DNA from: CADCTP01 sp963849885
GTDB taxonomy: Bacteria > Actinomycetota > Actinomycetes > Mycobacteriales > CADCTP01
DNA: 64,000 bases
Reading direction: 5' to 3'
NCBI GenBank assembly: GCA_963849885.1
Contig: CAWKIV010000023.1
Span: 1 to 64,000, forward strand
Shown: in pieces, positions 1-7,750 of the stretch
How positions within the stretch are numbered: position 1 is the first letter of the stretch
How the letters are laid out: the number at the start of each line of letters is the position of its first letter
Program-made: the position numbers and the translations under genes
Notes under the pieces: model-generated
What the model saw: only the letters and a program-made list of their open reading frames with translations
Databases searched by the model: none
Told to the model about the DNA's origin: nothing

Positions 1-511
1 TCGTCGGTCCAGCAGCGGGGCAGATACAGCGCCCGGTGGATCAGCCCGTGCCCAGCAGCCGTGGCGTAGGTCAGCCAGACGGTGACCTCCGGCGTGCTCG
101 GTCCGCCCGGCGGTGCCCGTGTACTGCCGCTGCACCCCGACAGTGGCAGCGCCCTTCTTCAGATCGCCGGTCTCGTCGACCACCAGCACCGCATCCGGGA
201 CGGCGAGGTGTTCCACGACGTAGCCGCGGACGTCGTCGCGGACCGCGTCGGCGTCCAGACCGCCCGCGCCAGCAGATGCTGCATGCCATCCGGGCTCTGC
301 CTCCCCGGCATGTTCGGCGATCGTCCAACAGTTCTTCCGCGGCAGCTCGGCCAGCAGCCCGGCCACAAACCGCCTGGAGCTCGTCGCCGCGGGCTCCAAC
401 CGCCTGAAGCGGACCGCGACCCGCCCCATCAGCTCCTCCGAACATCGCCTGCCAGCGGGCAGGGTCTACGCTCTCGCCCGCGGCCACCGCGGAATCGTTC
501 CGAGTCCACAC
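1..511 (-). pseudogene. IS701-family transposase remnant, N-terminal part, frameshifted, cut by window edge
   Basis: Reading leftward from an ATG at 511, three frames together give a recognisable IS701-type (DDE superfamily) transposase N-terminus. The pieces are VDPARWQAMF, then LPRKNCWTIAEHAGEAEP, then PDGMQHLLARAVW, DAVRDDVRGYVVEHL, DAVLVVDETGDLKKG and GVQRQYTGTAGRTE. The LVVDETGDLKKG stretch with the first catalytic Asp is the family hallmark. At least three frame changes occur within 500 bp, so no active protein can be made. The C-terminal half, with the other catalytic acids, lies outside the window. The neighbouring genes at 1412 and 2583 are also broken, so this is a decayed mobile-element zone. 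The family assignment rests on motif recall. Confidence 0.75.
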
Positions 512-868
512 AACCAGCGGATGATCAAGCGGTGGCCGGCGCCGCGTCCGGGACCGCCACGCCCGAGATCACGATCTACGGCTGGAGTACTAGGCTGCGC
601 CGCCCACCCTGACGGACAACCCGGCGTCGCAGTAGAAACGACGTCGAGCGCGAGCGGAAGTTGGCGGCCCAGCGCCGAACCGGCAAGAGCCAGTCCCCTA
701 TTGAGACCAGCGCCGGGAAGGCTAGCAACGGTGGAGCTGCTCCCTATCCGCCGCGTGACCTGACGAACGACAGCGATTCGTCTCCCACCGGAATCGGGCC
801 CGCGACGTGCTGACGCGGCGTACGGTTGCAAACGAGAAGTAGCGGGATGGGCGACCGGAGGGGAAGTC
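512..868. other. Gene-free flank of the IS remnant
   Basis: About 360 bases without a credible gene. The reading frames covering it lack actinomycete codon bias. The stretch near 575-598 (gatctacggctggagtacta) is richer in A and T than its surroundings and could be the outer end of the insertion sequence. No terminal inverted repeat or target duplication can be paired inside the window. Confidence 0.35.
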
Positions 869-1231
869 ATGCGCTTCGGCACGGTGGCCGGCTGCGTCGC
901 CGCGGCACTGGTACTCGGAATGAACGCATTACCAGCCGCCGCCGATCCCGGGACGGGAGGGATTCGCAGCGTCGACTGCGGCGCAGCGGGGATGCTCACC
1001 GTCGAACTCGGACCGGCTCTGTTTCTAACCACCACGTCCGCGGCGATACATGACGTGAACTCCACCCGTGTACTGGTCCCGCTCCGGGTCATCGTGGTGC
1101 TCCCCGACGGCACCACGCTCGTCACGCTCGACAAGCAGGAGAACAACGGCGTTGGGGGCCAGGCGGTGACCTGCTCGTACGTCGATCCTGCTGGCCTGCG
1201 CGTGACCATCATGGGCGACCTGACCGGCTAA
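869..1231 (+). CDS. Small secreted protein of unknown function
   Basis: A 120-residue protein that I do not recognise. Residues 1-25 form a classical Sec signal peptide: MRF, a hydrophobic core VAAALVLGMNAL, and an Ala-X-Ala-type site PAAA/DPG. The mature part of about 95 residues is rich in Val, Leu and Thr (VLVPLRVIVVLPDGTTLVTL) and looks like a small beta-rich extracellular domain. It has two cysteines, in VDCGAAG and VTCSYVD, that could form a disulfide. A Shine-Dalgarno sequence cggagggga lies 5 bases upstream of the ATG. It stands alone between an IS remnant and a broken NmrA-like gene, so context says nothing about its role. Confidence 0.7.
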   Translation: MRFGTVAGCVAAALVLGMNALPAAADPGTGGIRSVDCGAAGMLTVELGPALFLTTTSAAIHDVNSTRVLVPLRVIVVLPDGTTLVTLDKQENNGVGGQAVTCSYVDPAGLRVTIMGDLTG

Positions 1232-1411
1232 TCATCACGGCTGCTCGAGGTCGCCCGATGTGTGGAGTGCTGACCGACAGAACCCATTAGGTGAGCATCC
1301 GGGCGAGCGGCTGGCATCGGGGGTGGCAGGGCTGGGGGTGGACCTTTCCCGGGGCTGGGCGGGACGATCACTCGGTTGGGCTAAGTTCGTCTGGCTTCTC
1401 GGGGAGGCGGC

Positions 1412-2384
1412 ATGATTCTCGTCTTCGGCGCGACCGGTCAGCTCGGCAGCCTTGTCGTCGGCCGGCTCCGCGAGCAGGGGCGTCCGGTGCGGGCGCTGGT
1501 CCGGTCCGACGCCGCTGCGGAGGTGCTCTCGGGGACCGGGCCGGAGCTCGTGCGCGGGGACCTGCGCGACGGGCCGAGCCTGGCCGCGGCGGTCGCCGGC
1601 GTGCAGGCGGTCGTCGCGACGGCCAACGCTCTGGCGCCGTCCCGGCCCGGCGACACGCCGGGCGCGCTCGCGCGCGGGTACGCCGAGCTGATCTCGCGGG
1701 CCGCGGAGGCGGGAGTCCTCCGGTTCGTCAACGCCAGCATCCCGGTAACGCCAATGGACGAGGAGGTGCCCGAGGTCCGGCTGAAGCGAGCGACCGAGCA
1801 GCGGCTGTCCAGCTCCGGCCTGTCACACCTGTCGGTGCGGCTCGCGCCATTCACCGAGGTCTGGCTGGCGCTGGTCGGCGACTCGGTCCCCACCCGGGGA
1901 GAGCGGAACGGCACCCTGGAGCGGCCGTATCCCTTCCTCCGCCGCTTCCGGCGGCTGACCGGCCGGACTGTCGACGAGCGCGGGGTGCTCGTCCCTGCCC
2001 GGTCCGCCCACCCGTCGGCACGCCTTCATCTCCGTGCACGACGCAGCGAACGTGCTGGCCGCCGCGGTCGACGCGACCGATCTGAGCGGGCCGGTAGACG
2101 TCGGAGGTCCGGAGATCCTGTCCTGGGCGGACGTCGCCGGGATTTTCGGTGACCTGCTCGGCCGCCGGATCCGCGTCGTGAGCCTTCCCGCGACGTCGTT
2201 CGTCCTGGCGCAGAAGGCGCTCGCACCGCTGGCACCGTCCGCGGCCAACGTTATGGGGATGAATCGGCTCATGGCGATGACTGACACGCCCTGGAACACC
2301 GCCGAGGTGACCGACAGACTCGGGGTGGCCCCGCTCAGGACCGTCCGCCAGGTGCTGTCCGATAAGGCGGCGCTGCCGGGCTAA
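1412..2384 (+). pseudogene. NmrA-like NAD(P)-binding SDR family protein, single frameshift
   Basis: An atypical short-chain dehydrogenase of the NmrA/NAD(P)H-binding type. The N-terminus MILVFGATGQLGSLVV carries the GxxGxxG dinucleotide-binding motif, followed by the family-typical ALVRSD and VRGDLRD segments. The first frame is sensible to about base 2000 and then turns into Arg-rich nonsense. Family sequence resumes in another frame with FISVHDAANVLAAAV and continues as GPEILSWADVAGIFGDLLGRRIRVV to a stop at 2384. Total length is 973 bases, one base too many for a single frame, with the shift between about 1990 and 2022. Such proteins usually act as redox-sensing or quinone-type reductases. 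The gene is either a recent pseudogene or an assembly insertion. No operon partner is visible. Confidence 0.8.
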
Positions 2385-2582
2385 CCCGGACACGCCACCG
2401 GCACCTGAACCACCCCCGGGACGTGCGTGCCTCTGCCCCCGGCCGGCATGTCGCACGGTCGCGCCGTCCCTCGGGACATGCTCGCGCGAAGATCGTCGCC
2501 CCGTGGCCCGGTTTCGCGGACGCGCGCCGCGGCTTCCCCTTTGAGGCCACGGGCAGCTCCGGTCCGTCGCTAGGGTCAGCGT

Positions 2583-3030
2583 ATGGACGCACCCGAGCGT
2601 CAGCTGGACTTCTGGGTCGGCGAGTGGGACGTGTTCAACCCGGACGGCGCAGTTGGGTCGCAGCCGAATCGAGTCGACCACCGGGGGCCGAGTGGTCCTA
2701 GAGAGCTGGACCGGTGACGGCGGGCTGGTGGGCTCGTCGATGAACTTCTACGACTCCGACGACGGGCGCTGGCACCAGGTGCTGGTGGAGCACCGGTGGC
2801 GGCGTTCTGCGCTTCGACGGTAGCTACGCCGACGGCGCTCTGCGCTACGCCGGCGAGTCGGCGCTGCCGGATGGCGGCCGGCAGCAGGAACGGCTGACCT
2901 TCCGCGCCGCTCCCCGGCGGGCGGGGTCCACCAACTCTGGGAGCAGTCCCAGGACGGTGGTCAGAGCTGGACAGTCGTCTTCGACGGCGCCTCTGTGCCG
3001 CAGCGGGGGTCTGTCGCGGCCACCAAGCCG
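2583..3030 (+). pseudogene. DUF1579-like protein, multiply frameshifted remnant
   Basis: An ATG at 2583 opens MDAPERQLDFWVGEWDVFNP, the conserved start of small DUF1579-like proteins (DFWVGEWDV). Homologous sequence then continues in other frames: SRIESTTGGRVVLESWTG with MNFYDSDDGRWHQVLVEH, then GGVLRFDGSYADGALRYAGE, and last QLWEQSQDGGQSWTVVFDG. At least three frame changes plus internal stops occur in 450 bases, so the gene is dead. Because four separate lesions accumulate here, real decay is more likely than sequencing error, unlike the single-shift genes elsewhere in the window. The function of the intact family is poorly defined. Confidence 0.7.
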
Positions 3031-3112
3031 ACACCAGATTGACGGCGCTCGGCTCCCCGCTCGACTCGCGGTGGTCCCTCCGCGGTGTGTGGCCGGGCGG
3101 CAGTTGGCCTGC

Positions 3113-3991
3113 TTAGACGGCGTCGCCCAGAGTGAGGCGTCGGCGTTCGGCGCGCGAGCGCTGGGCGGCATTGGCGCTGGCGTAGCGGTCGAGCATGGCG
3201 CGGTTCGACCAGCCGGCGGCGCGCATCAGGCCGCCTTCGCTGCCGTTCTCCTTGAGCCAGGCGTCCGCAAAGAAGTGCCGCAGTTGGTGCGGGTGCAGTG
3301 TCACGCCAGCGCGGGCTGCGCGGCGGGTCAGCATGGCGTAGAGCGACGCACCATCGACCGGTCCCCTCCCCCGGTCGCCAAGCCACAACTCGGACCGCTG
3401 GGCCTGCGGGTGCCGGGAGCGAAGCCGGAGATAGCGGCCAAGAGCCTTTGCGGTGGCATTGCCGTACGCCACTGTCCGCGGCTTGCGGCCCTTGCCCATC
3501 ACTGACACCTCTCCGTCGACCACGTTGAGGTCGGCGACGGCCAGGCAGGCCAACTCGGATCGCCGCAGGCCGGTGTCGAGCCACAACCGGATCACCGCGG
3601 CGTCCCGGACGTCCGCGAACGCGCGTACGTCCGAGGCGGTCGCCAGCACGGCCCGCAGCTCCTCGATGGTCGGGATCCGGATCTCCGGCTCCTGCAGCTT
3701 CGGCCGGGCGACCTTGCGGACCGGCGACTCGTCCAGCTCAGCCTCCGCGGCCAGCCAGTCGAAGAACGACCGGACGGCCTGGTATCGACTACTGATCGTC
3801 TTGGTGGCGGCGCCGCGCTCTGTTAGCGCTGACAGCCACTTGCGGACGTGCGACGGTGTGACCTCGGCGGGCTCCAGGTCGCCGGCGTGCTCGGCGAACG
3901 AGCGCACGCCGGCCGTGTAGTTGGCGATGGTCTGCGGTGAGCGCTGGGCGGCGCGCAGGTGCAGGGACCACTCGGGCAGGAACTCGAGCAC
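3113..3991 (-). CDS. Tyrosine recombinase/integrase (XerC/D-like)
   Basis: A 292-residue site-specific recombinase. Residues 1-90 form the SAM-like core-binding domain, and residues 105-285 the catalytic domain. Visible catalytic residues are Arg143 (TGLRRSE), Lys167 (MGKGRK), His235 and Arg238 (HPHQLRH), Trp261 (AGWSN) and the nucleophile Tyr270 (LDRYAS). Trp261 stands where most family members have a second His, a substitution also found in Cre. The length suits XerC/D or a small phage-type integrase without an arm-binding domain. The start GTG is preceded by the strong ribosome-binding sequence ggaggagg. No tRNA or attachment site, excisionase or phage gene is adjacent. The gene is intact among pseudogenes, so it may be the last working part of a lost element. 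Confidence 0.85.
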   Translation of the reverse strand: MLEFLPEWSLHLRAAQRSPQTIANYTAGVRSFAEHAGDLEPAEVTPSHVRKWLSALTERGAATKTISSRYQAVRSFFDWLAAEAELDESPVRKVARPKLQEPEIRIPTIEELRAVLATASDVRAFADVRDAAVIRLWLDTGLRRSELACLAVADLNVVDGEVSVMGKGRKPRTVAYGNATAKALGRYLRLRSRHPQAQRSELWLGDRGRGPVDGASLYAMLTRRAARAGVTLHPHQLRHFFADAWLKENGSEGGLMRAAGWSNRAMLDRYASANAAQRSRAERRRLTLGDAV

Positions 3992-4061
3992 AGGACGCCT
4001 CCTCCGACGCGCCCCCGGAGCCTACACTGTTATCGCGACTAGAAGCGCTGTGCGTCGCCTG

Positions 4062-4964
4062 TCAGTCGCCATGAGGTGCCTCGACTTCCGCATCGATGCT
4101 GGTCAGGAGGGCCATGAGGTCCTGGGCGTTGGTCTGGGCGTAGTCGCGGTAGCAGTTGTTCATGAACACGTGGGTCTCGGCGGCCTGCTCGGCCAGGCCG
4201 GCCACCTTGGGCGCCCACTCCTGCAGCTCCTGCGGCGAGTAGTGGTAGCCGAAGCGGTCGTAGATGTCCTTGCTCGTCCACTTGTCGCTGTGCCCGTGGA
4301 AGCGGACCACCGCGAGATCGGCCGTCGCCGCCACCACCGGCGGCACCGAGGACGTGTGGCCCTGGGGCATGTCCACGCACACGTAGGGCACCGCGTACGA
4401 CGTCAGGAAGTCGAGCGTCTCGGAGACGTTGTCCTCCGACATCCAGGTCTTGTTGCGGAACTCGACGCAGATCGGCACCGGGTCGGCCCGCCGCTTGCAC
4501 TCCAGCACATACTCCTTGTTGCGCCGGCCGATCGGGAACCACTGCGGGAACTGGAACAGCAGCGCGCCGAGCTTGCCGGCCTGGTGCAGCGGGTCGAGCG
4601 CGGACAGGAAGCGCTCCCAGACCTGGTCGACCACCGCCTGGTCGAGGTCCTTGGCGTAGACGTTGCCCTTCGCGTCCTCCGGCCGGAGGTCCTTGTAGAG
4701 CGCGGCCACCCGGGTCGGATGCTGGGTGAGCAGCGAGAACGCCTTGATGTTGAAGGTGAAGCCGTCCGGCGTGCGCTGCGCCCAGAGCTCGCTGTTGCGC
4801 TCGTTGGGCGGGGTGTAATACGTCGAGTCGACCTCGACGATCGGAAACCTGGACGCGTAGAAGTTGAGCCGCTCCTCGGCGGACTTCGCGTCCTCCGGAT
4901 ACCACCCGCTGGCGAGCAGCGTCTTGTCCGTCCACGACGCGGTGCCGACCCGGATCCTTCCCAT
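4062..4964 (-). CDS. DUF72 domain-containing protein (YecE family)
   Basis: A 300-residue member of the DUF72/YecE TIM-barrel family. Family signatures are MGRIRVGTASWTDK at the start, FYASRFPIVEVDSTYY (residues about 37-52), GALLFQFPQWF, ICVEFRNKTWM and VVRFHGHSDKW, with FMNNCYRDYAQTNA near the end. The protein is full length for the family. Its biochemical role is not established, although structures resemble sugar- or nucleic-acid-acting barrels. It begins at ATG 4964 and ends close to the integrase start on the same strand, with no sign of co-regulation. Confidence 0.9.
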   Translation of the reverse strand: MGRIRVGTASWTDKTLLASGWYPEDAKSAEERLNFYASRFPIVEVDSTYYTPPNERNSELWAQRTPDGFTFNIKAFSLLTQHPTRVAALYKDLRPEDAKGNVYAKDLDQAVVDQVWERFLSALDPLHQAGKLGALLFQFPQWFPIGRRNKEYVLECKRRADPVPICVEFRNKTWMSEDNVSETLDFLTSYAVPYVCVDMPQGHTSSVPPVVAATADLAVVRFHGHSDKWTSKDIYDRFGYHYSPQELQEWAPKVAGLAEQAAETHVFMNNCYRDYAQTNAQDLMALLTSIDAEVEAPHGD

Positions 4965-5005
4965 GGGTCCTGCCTACCCGCCCGGTACGACAATTTCCCG
5001 CGGGG

Positions 5006-5677
5006 TCAGCGCAGGGTGCCCTCGCGCCAGGCCGCGGCCGCGCGCTGCAGCGCCTCCGCGCAGCGCTCGTTGCGCCCGGCCAGCTCCAGCTCGGCCGCCG
5101 CGCCCTCCCCCGCGCCGGCCAGCTCCCGCCGCCCGGTCGCGATCACCCGGAAGAACGACGCGGCCCGCTCCAGGGCCACGTCGAAGTCCCCCTGGTACGC
5201 CCCCGTCAGCACCGCCCCGGCCAAGGCCCGGACCGCGGCCGGGTCGGCGTCGTCGGAGACCCCGGCCACCACCTCGTCCACCGGCGCGTACGCCCGGCCG
5301 GCCCGGTACATCCTCGCCAGCGCGTCGCCCTGCCGCTCGGTCCAGGTGCGCAGCAGGTAGAGCGCCCAGAGCGCGCCCGGCAGCGAGTCGGGCGGGGCGT
5401 CCCGCCACAGCTCGGACAGCGTGTCCAGGCCGACGGTCTCGGCCAGGTCGACCAGCCGGGAGGTGGCCGGGCCGCCCTCGCCGCGGCCGGCGTCGACCAG
5501 CGCGGCCGCGGTGGCGTGGGCCAGCTCGATCCGCGCGAACGGCTCCCCCGCGTGGACAGCCGCGGCCAGCGCCTCCACGTCGGCCGAGGGCAGCAGGCGG
5601 GGGCGCCGGTGGTCCGGGTCGGGCAACGCGGGATCTCCTCGTGGTGCGGCGTCGGGGGTCCGCGGCTCCCCTGCCAC
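5006..5677 (-). CDS. Conserved actinobacterial hypothetical protein
   Basis: A 223-residue, Ala- and Glu-rich, probably all-helical soluble protein without signal peptide or membrane segment. Conserved-looking blocks are LLPSADVEALAAAV, RIELAHATAAALVDAGRG, VGLDTLSELWRDAPPDSLPGALW and GAYQGDFDVALERAASFFRV. I recall similar proteins of unknown function in many actinomycetes but can name no domain. The chosen ATG gives a Pro- and Asp-rich N-terminal tail of about 28 residues, so a start nearer the LLPSADV block is possible. It lies divergent from the rhomboid gene at 5797. Confidence 0.7.
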   Translation of the reverse strand: MAGEPRTPDAAPRGDPALPDPDHRRPRLLPSADVEALAAAVHAGEPFARIELAHATAAALVDAGRGEGGPATSRLVDLAETVGLDTLSELWRDAPPDSLPGALWALYLLRTWTERQGDALARMYRAGRAYAPVDEVVAGVSDDADPAAVRALAGAVLTGAYQGDFDVALERAASFFRVIATGRRELAGAGEGAAAELELAGRNERCAEALQRAAAAWREGTLR

Positions 5678-5796
5678 GGTCCGTCCATGGTAGGCGGGCG
5701 CGCCGGATCAGCCGTGAGCGGAACGGGAGTCCCGCGGGCCCGCCGTGCGTTGGCAGGACAGGTGGGTGCGGACGGCGCCCGCCGGCGGGAGGACGG

Positions 5797-6678
5797 GTGA
5801 GCGAAGGACGGGCGGGGCCGGCGCCGGAGGGCGACGGCCCGGAGCGGTACGCGGAGAGCGGCGGCTGGCCACCCGGCCCGCCGGCCGGTCACCCGTACCT
5901 GCCGCCCGGCCCGCCGGCCGGTCACCCCTACCTGCCGCCCGGCCCGCCGGCCGGCTCCCCGTACGCGTCGCCCGGCCCGCCCGGTCCGTACGGCCGCCCC
6001 GATCCGCGACCCGGCCCTGACCCCGCCGTGCCGTGGGCGCCGGGCGACGCCGCGTACGGGCGGCTGGGCGGCGGTCCGCCGGCCCCGCCGACTCCGCCGG
6101 GCCCGCGGCAGCCGGGGCCGCGCCGCCCGGTGCGGGCCCGCGGCGGCACCACCGTCACGCTCGGCCTGATCGCCGTCAACGTGCTGGTCTACCTGCTGCA
6201 GTCGGCCGACCCCAGCCTGACCTACCGCTACGGGCTGCTCCCGCTCGCGGTCGAGGCCGGCCAGTACGAGCGGCTGCTCACCTCCGCCTTCCTGCACGGC
6301 AGCCTGCTGCACCTGGCCTCCAACATGCTGGCGCTCTACATCGTCGGCGCCCCGCTGGAGCGGGCGCTCGGCACCGGGCGCTACCTGGTGGTCTATCTCG
6401 CCTCGGCGCTGGGCGGCTCGCTGCTGGCGATGCTGCTCAGCCCGCCGGACACGCTCGGGGTGGGCGCCTCCGGGGCGGTCTTCGGGCTGTTCGGCGCGCT
6501 GGTGGTGCTGCGCGACCGGGTCGGCGCGGACGTCCGCGGGGTGGTCACGCTGATCGGGCTCAACCTGGTGATCTCGTTCGCGGTGCCGGGGATCAGCTGG
6601 CAGGCCCACGTCGGCGGGCTGCTGACCGGCATCGTGGTCGCCTTCCTGGTCCGCGGCCGCCGGGCCCGCCCGGACTGA
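5797..6678 (+). CDS. Rhomboid family intramembrane serine protease with Pro/Gly-rich cytoplasmic tail
   Basis: A 293-residue membrane protease. Residues 1-115 form a Pro/Gly/Tyr-rich tail including three copies of an 11-residue repeat (PPGPPAGHPYL). Residues 125-293 form a six-helix rhomboid core. The core shows HLASNMLALYIVG with the oxyanion Asn, the nucleophile Ser225 in GASGAVFGLFG and the catalytic His271 in QAHVGGLLTG. Rhomboids cleave transmembrane segments within the bilayer. The GTG at 5797 was chosen because gggagga lies 4 bases upstream. The open frame extends far leftward but without gene-like content. The long low-complexity tail resembles those of other actinobacterial rhomboids. 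Confidence 0.9.
   Translation: MSEGRAGPAPEGDGPERYAESGGWPPGPPAGHPYLPPGPPAGHPYLPPGPPAGSPYASPGPPGPYGRPDPRPGPDPAVPWAPGDAAYGRLGGGPPAPPTPPGPRQPGPRRPVRARGGTTVTLGLIAVNVLVYLLQSADPSLTYRYGLLPLAVEAGQYERLLTSAFLHGSLLHLASNMLALYIVGAPLERALGTGRYLVVYLASALGGSLLAMLLSPPDTLGVGASGAVFGLFGALVVLRDRVGADVRGVVTLIGLNLVISFAVPGISWQAHVGGLLTGIVVAFLVRGRRARPD
5869..5967 (+). repeat. 33-bp tandem repeat, three copies, inside the rhomboid gene
   Basis: Three adjacent 33-base units (5869-5901, 5902-5934, 5935-5967) encode PPGPPAGHPYL, PPGPPAGHPYL and PPGPPAGSPYA. The first two differ at only a few silent positions. The third diverges at its end. This suggests slippage-type expansion of the N-terminal linker, and copy number may vary between strains. 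Confidence 0.85.
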
Positions 6679-6697
6679 GCCTGGCTCGGCCGGGCTG

Positions 6698-6738
6698 CCG
6701 GGGCCTCGCCGGGGCCTCGCCGGGGCCTCGCCGGGGCC
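6698..6738. repeat. 11-bp intergenic tandem repeat, 3.7 copies
   Basis: The unit ccggggcctcg occurs at 6698, 6709 and 6720, followed by a partial copy to 6738. It lies between the rhomboid stop and the NUDIX start. It forms no strong hairpin. It is a candidate variable-number repeat. Confidence 0.8.
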
Positions 6739-6777
6739 GGGACGGGGAGGGGCCGCGGAGGCTGGCAGGCTGGGCCG

Positions 6778-7668
6778 GTGCGGGGCGACGGCGACGGCTG
6801 GGTGCAGTGTGCGGCCGGCCACCGGCACTGGGGCCGGCACGGCGCGGCCGGGCTGCTGCTGCGCGACCGGGTCGCCGGGCCGGGCGGCCGGGACCGGGTG
6901 GTCCTGCAGCACCGGGCCTGGTGGAGCCACCAGGGCAACACCTGGGGCGTGCCCGGCGGCGCCCGGGACAGCGACGAGGACGACGTCGCCGCGGCGCTGC
7001 GGGAGACCGGCGAGGAGGCCGGCATCGCCGCCGCCGCGGTGCGGCCGACCGGGCTGGTGGTGGACGACCACGGCGGCTGGGCGTACCGGACCGTGCTGGC
7101 CGAGCCGGCCGCGCCGGTGGACCCGCGGCCGACCGGCGGGGAGAGCACGGACGTCCGCTGGGTGGACGCCGACGCGGTGACCGCGCTGCCGCTGCACCCC
7201 GGCTTCGCCGCCGTCTGGCCGCGGCTGCGGGCCGCCCCGCTCCCGCTCGCGCTGGTGGTCGACGCGGCCAACGTGGTCGGCGCCCGGGGCGCCGGCGACG
7301 GCTGGTGGCGGGACCGGGCCGGCGCCACCCGCCGGCTGCTGGCCGCGCTGGCGCCGGTGCGCCGCCTGGACCCGGCCGCGCTGCCGCCCGGGGTGGACGC
7401 CGGCGGGCTGGACGCGGTGCTGCCGCGGATCACCGTGGTGGTCGAGGGGGCGGCCCGGGCGGTCGCCGGGGAGCAGCCGCCGGCTGGCGTGGAGTTGGTG
7501 GCCGCGCCGGGCTCCGGGGACGACACGCTCGTGGAGGTCGCCACGAATGCCGCGAAGGGTGCGACTACCGTGGTGATCACCGCGGATCGCGGCCTCCGGG
7601 CCCGACTGGACCAGGTCGGCGCCCGGGCGGTCGGGCCGTCCTGGCTGATCGGCCGGATGGACGGCTGA
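6778..7668 (+). CDS. NUDIX hydrolase fused to a NYN/PIN-like domain
   Basis: A 296-residue two-domain protein. Residues 20-150 form a NUDIX fold with a complete box: Gly61, Glu67, Arg75-Glu76, Glu79-Glu80 and Gly82-Ile83 (GGARDSDED...LRETGEEAGI). It should hydrolyse a nucleoside diphosphate linked to X. From about residue 165, LALVVDAANVVGARG resembles the metal-binding acidic start of NYN/YacP-type RNase folds. TVVVEGAAR and TVVITADRGLRARL, near the end, fit the later strands of that fold. Substrate and nuclease activity are not deducible. Start at GTG 6778. The 82-base gap to the next gene on the same strand allows a separate promoter. Confidence 0.75.
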   Translation: MRGDGDGWVQCAAGHRHWGRHGAAGLLLRDRVAGPGGRDRVVLQHRAWWSHQGNTWGVPGGARDSDEDDVAAALRETGEEAGIAAAAVRPTGLVVDDHGGWAYRTVLAEPAAPVDPRPTGGESTDVRWVDADAVTALPLHPGFAAVWPRLRAAPLPLALVVDAANVVGARGAGDGWWRDRAGATRRLLAALAPVRRLDPAALPPGVDAGGLDAVLPRITVVVEGAARAVAGEQPPAGVELVAAPGSGDDTLVEVATNAAKGATTVVITADRGLRARLDQVGARAVGPSWLIGRMDG

Positions 7669-7750
7669 ACAGGGCCACCCGGCCGGTGACTGTCGCAATT
7701 CGTGTCGTTTTGATTACTCTAGGTTGGACGCACGGGGTCGGAGGTGAGCA

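Noticed and set aside
466..1212. A minus-strand open frame of 248 codons over the small secreted gene
   Set aside because: Ser/Thr/Arg-rich without motif. The opposite-strand gene has a clear signal peptide and ribosome-binding site.
3992..4061. Attachment site for the integrase
   Set aside because: No tRNA gene end or direct repeat could be found beside the recombinase, so none is claimed.
4864..5796. Long N-terminal extension of the rhomboid frame
   Set aside because: The upstream part is Pro/Arg/Ala nonsense opposite the hypothetical gene at 5006-5677. GTG 5797 with its ribosome-binding site is the credible start.
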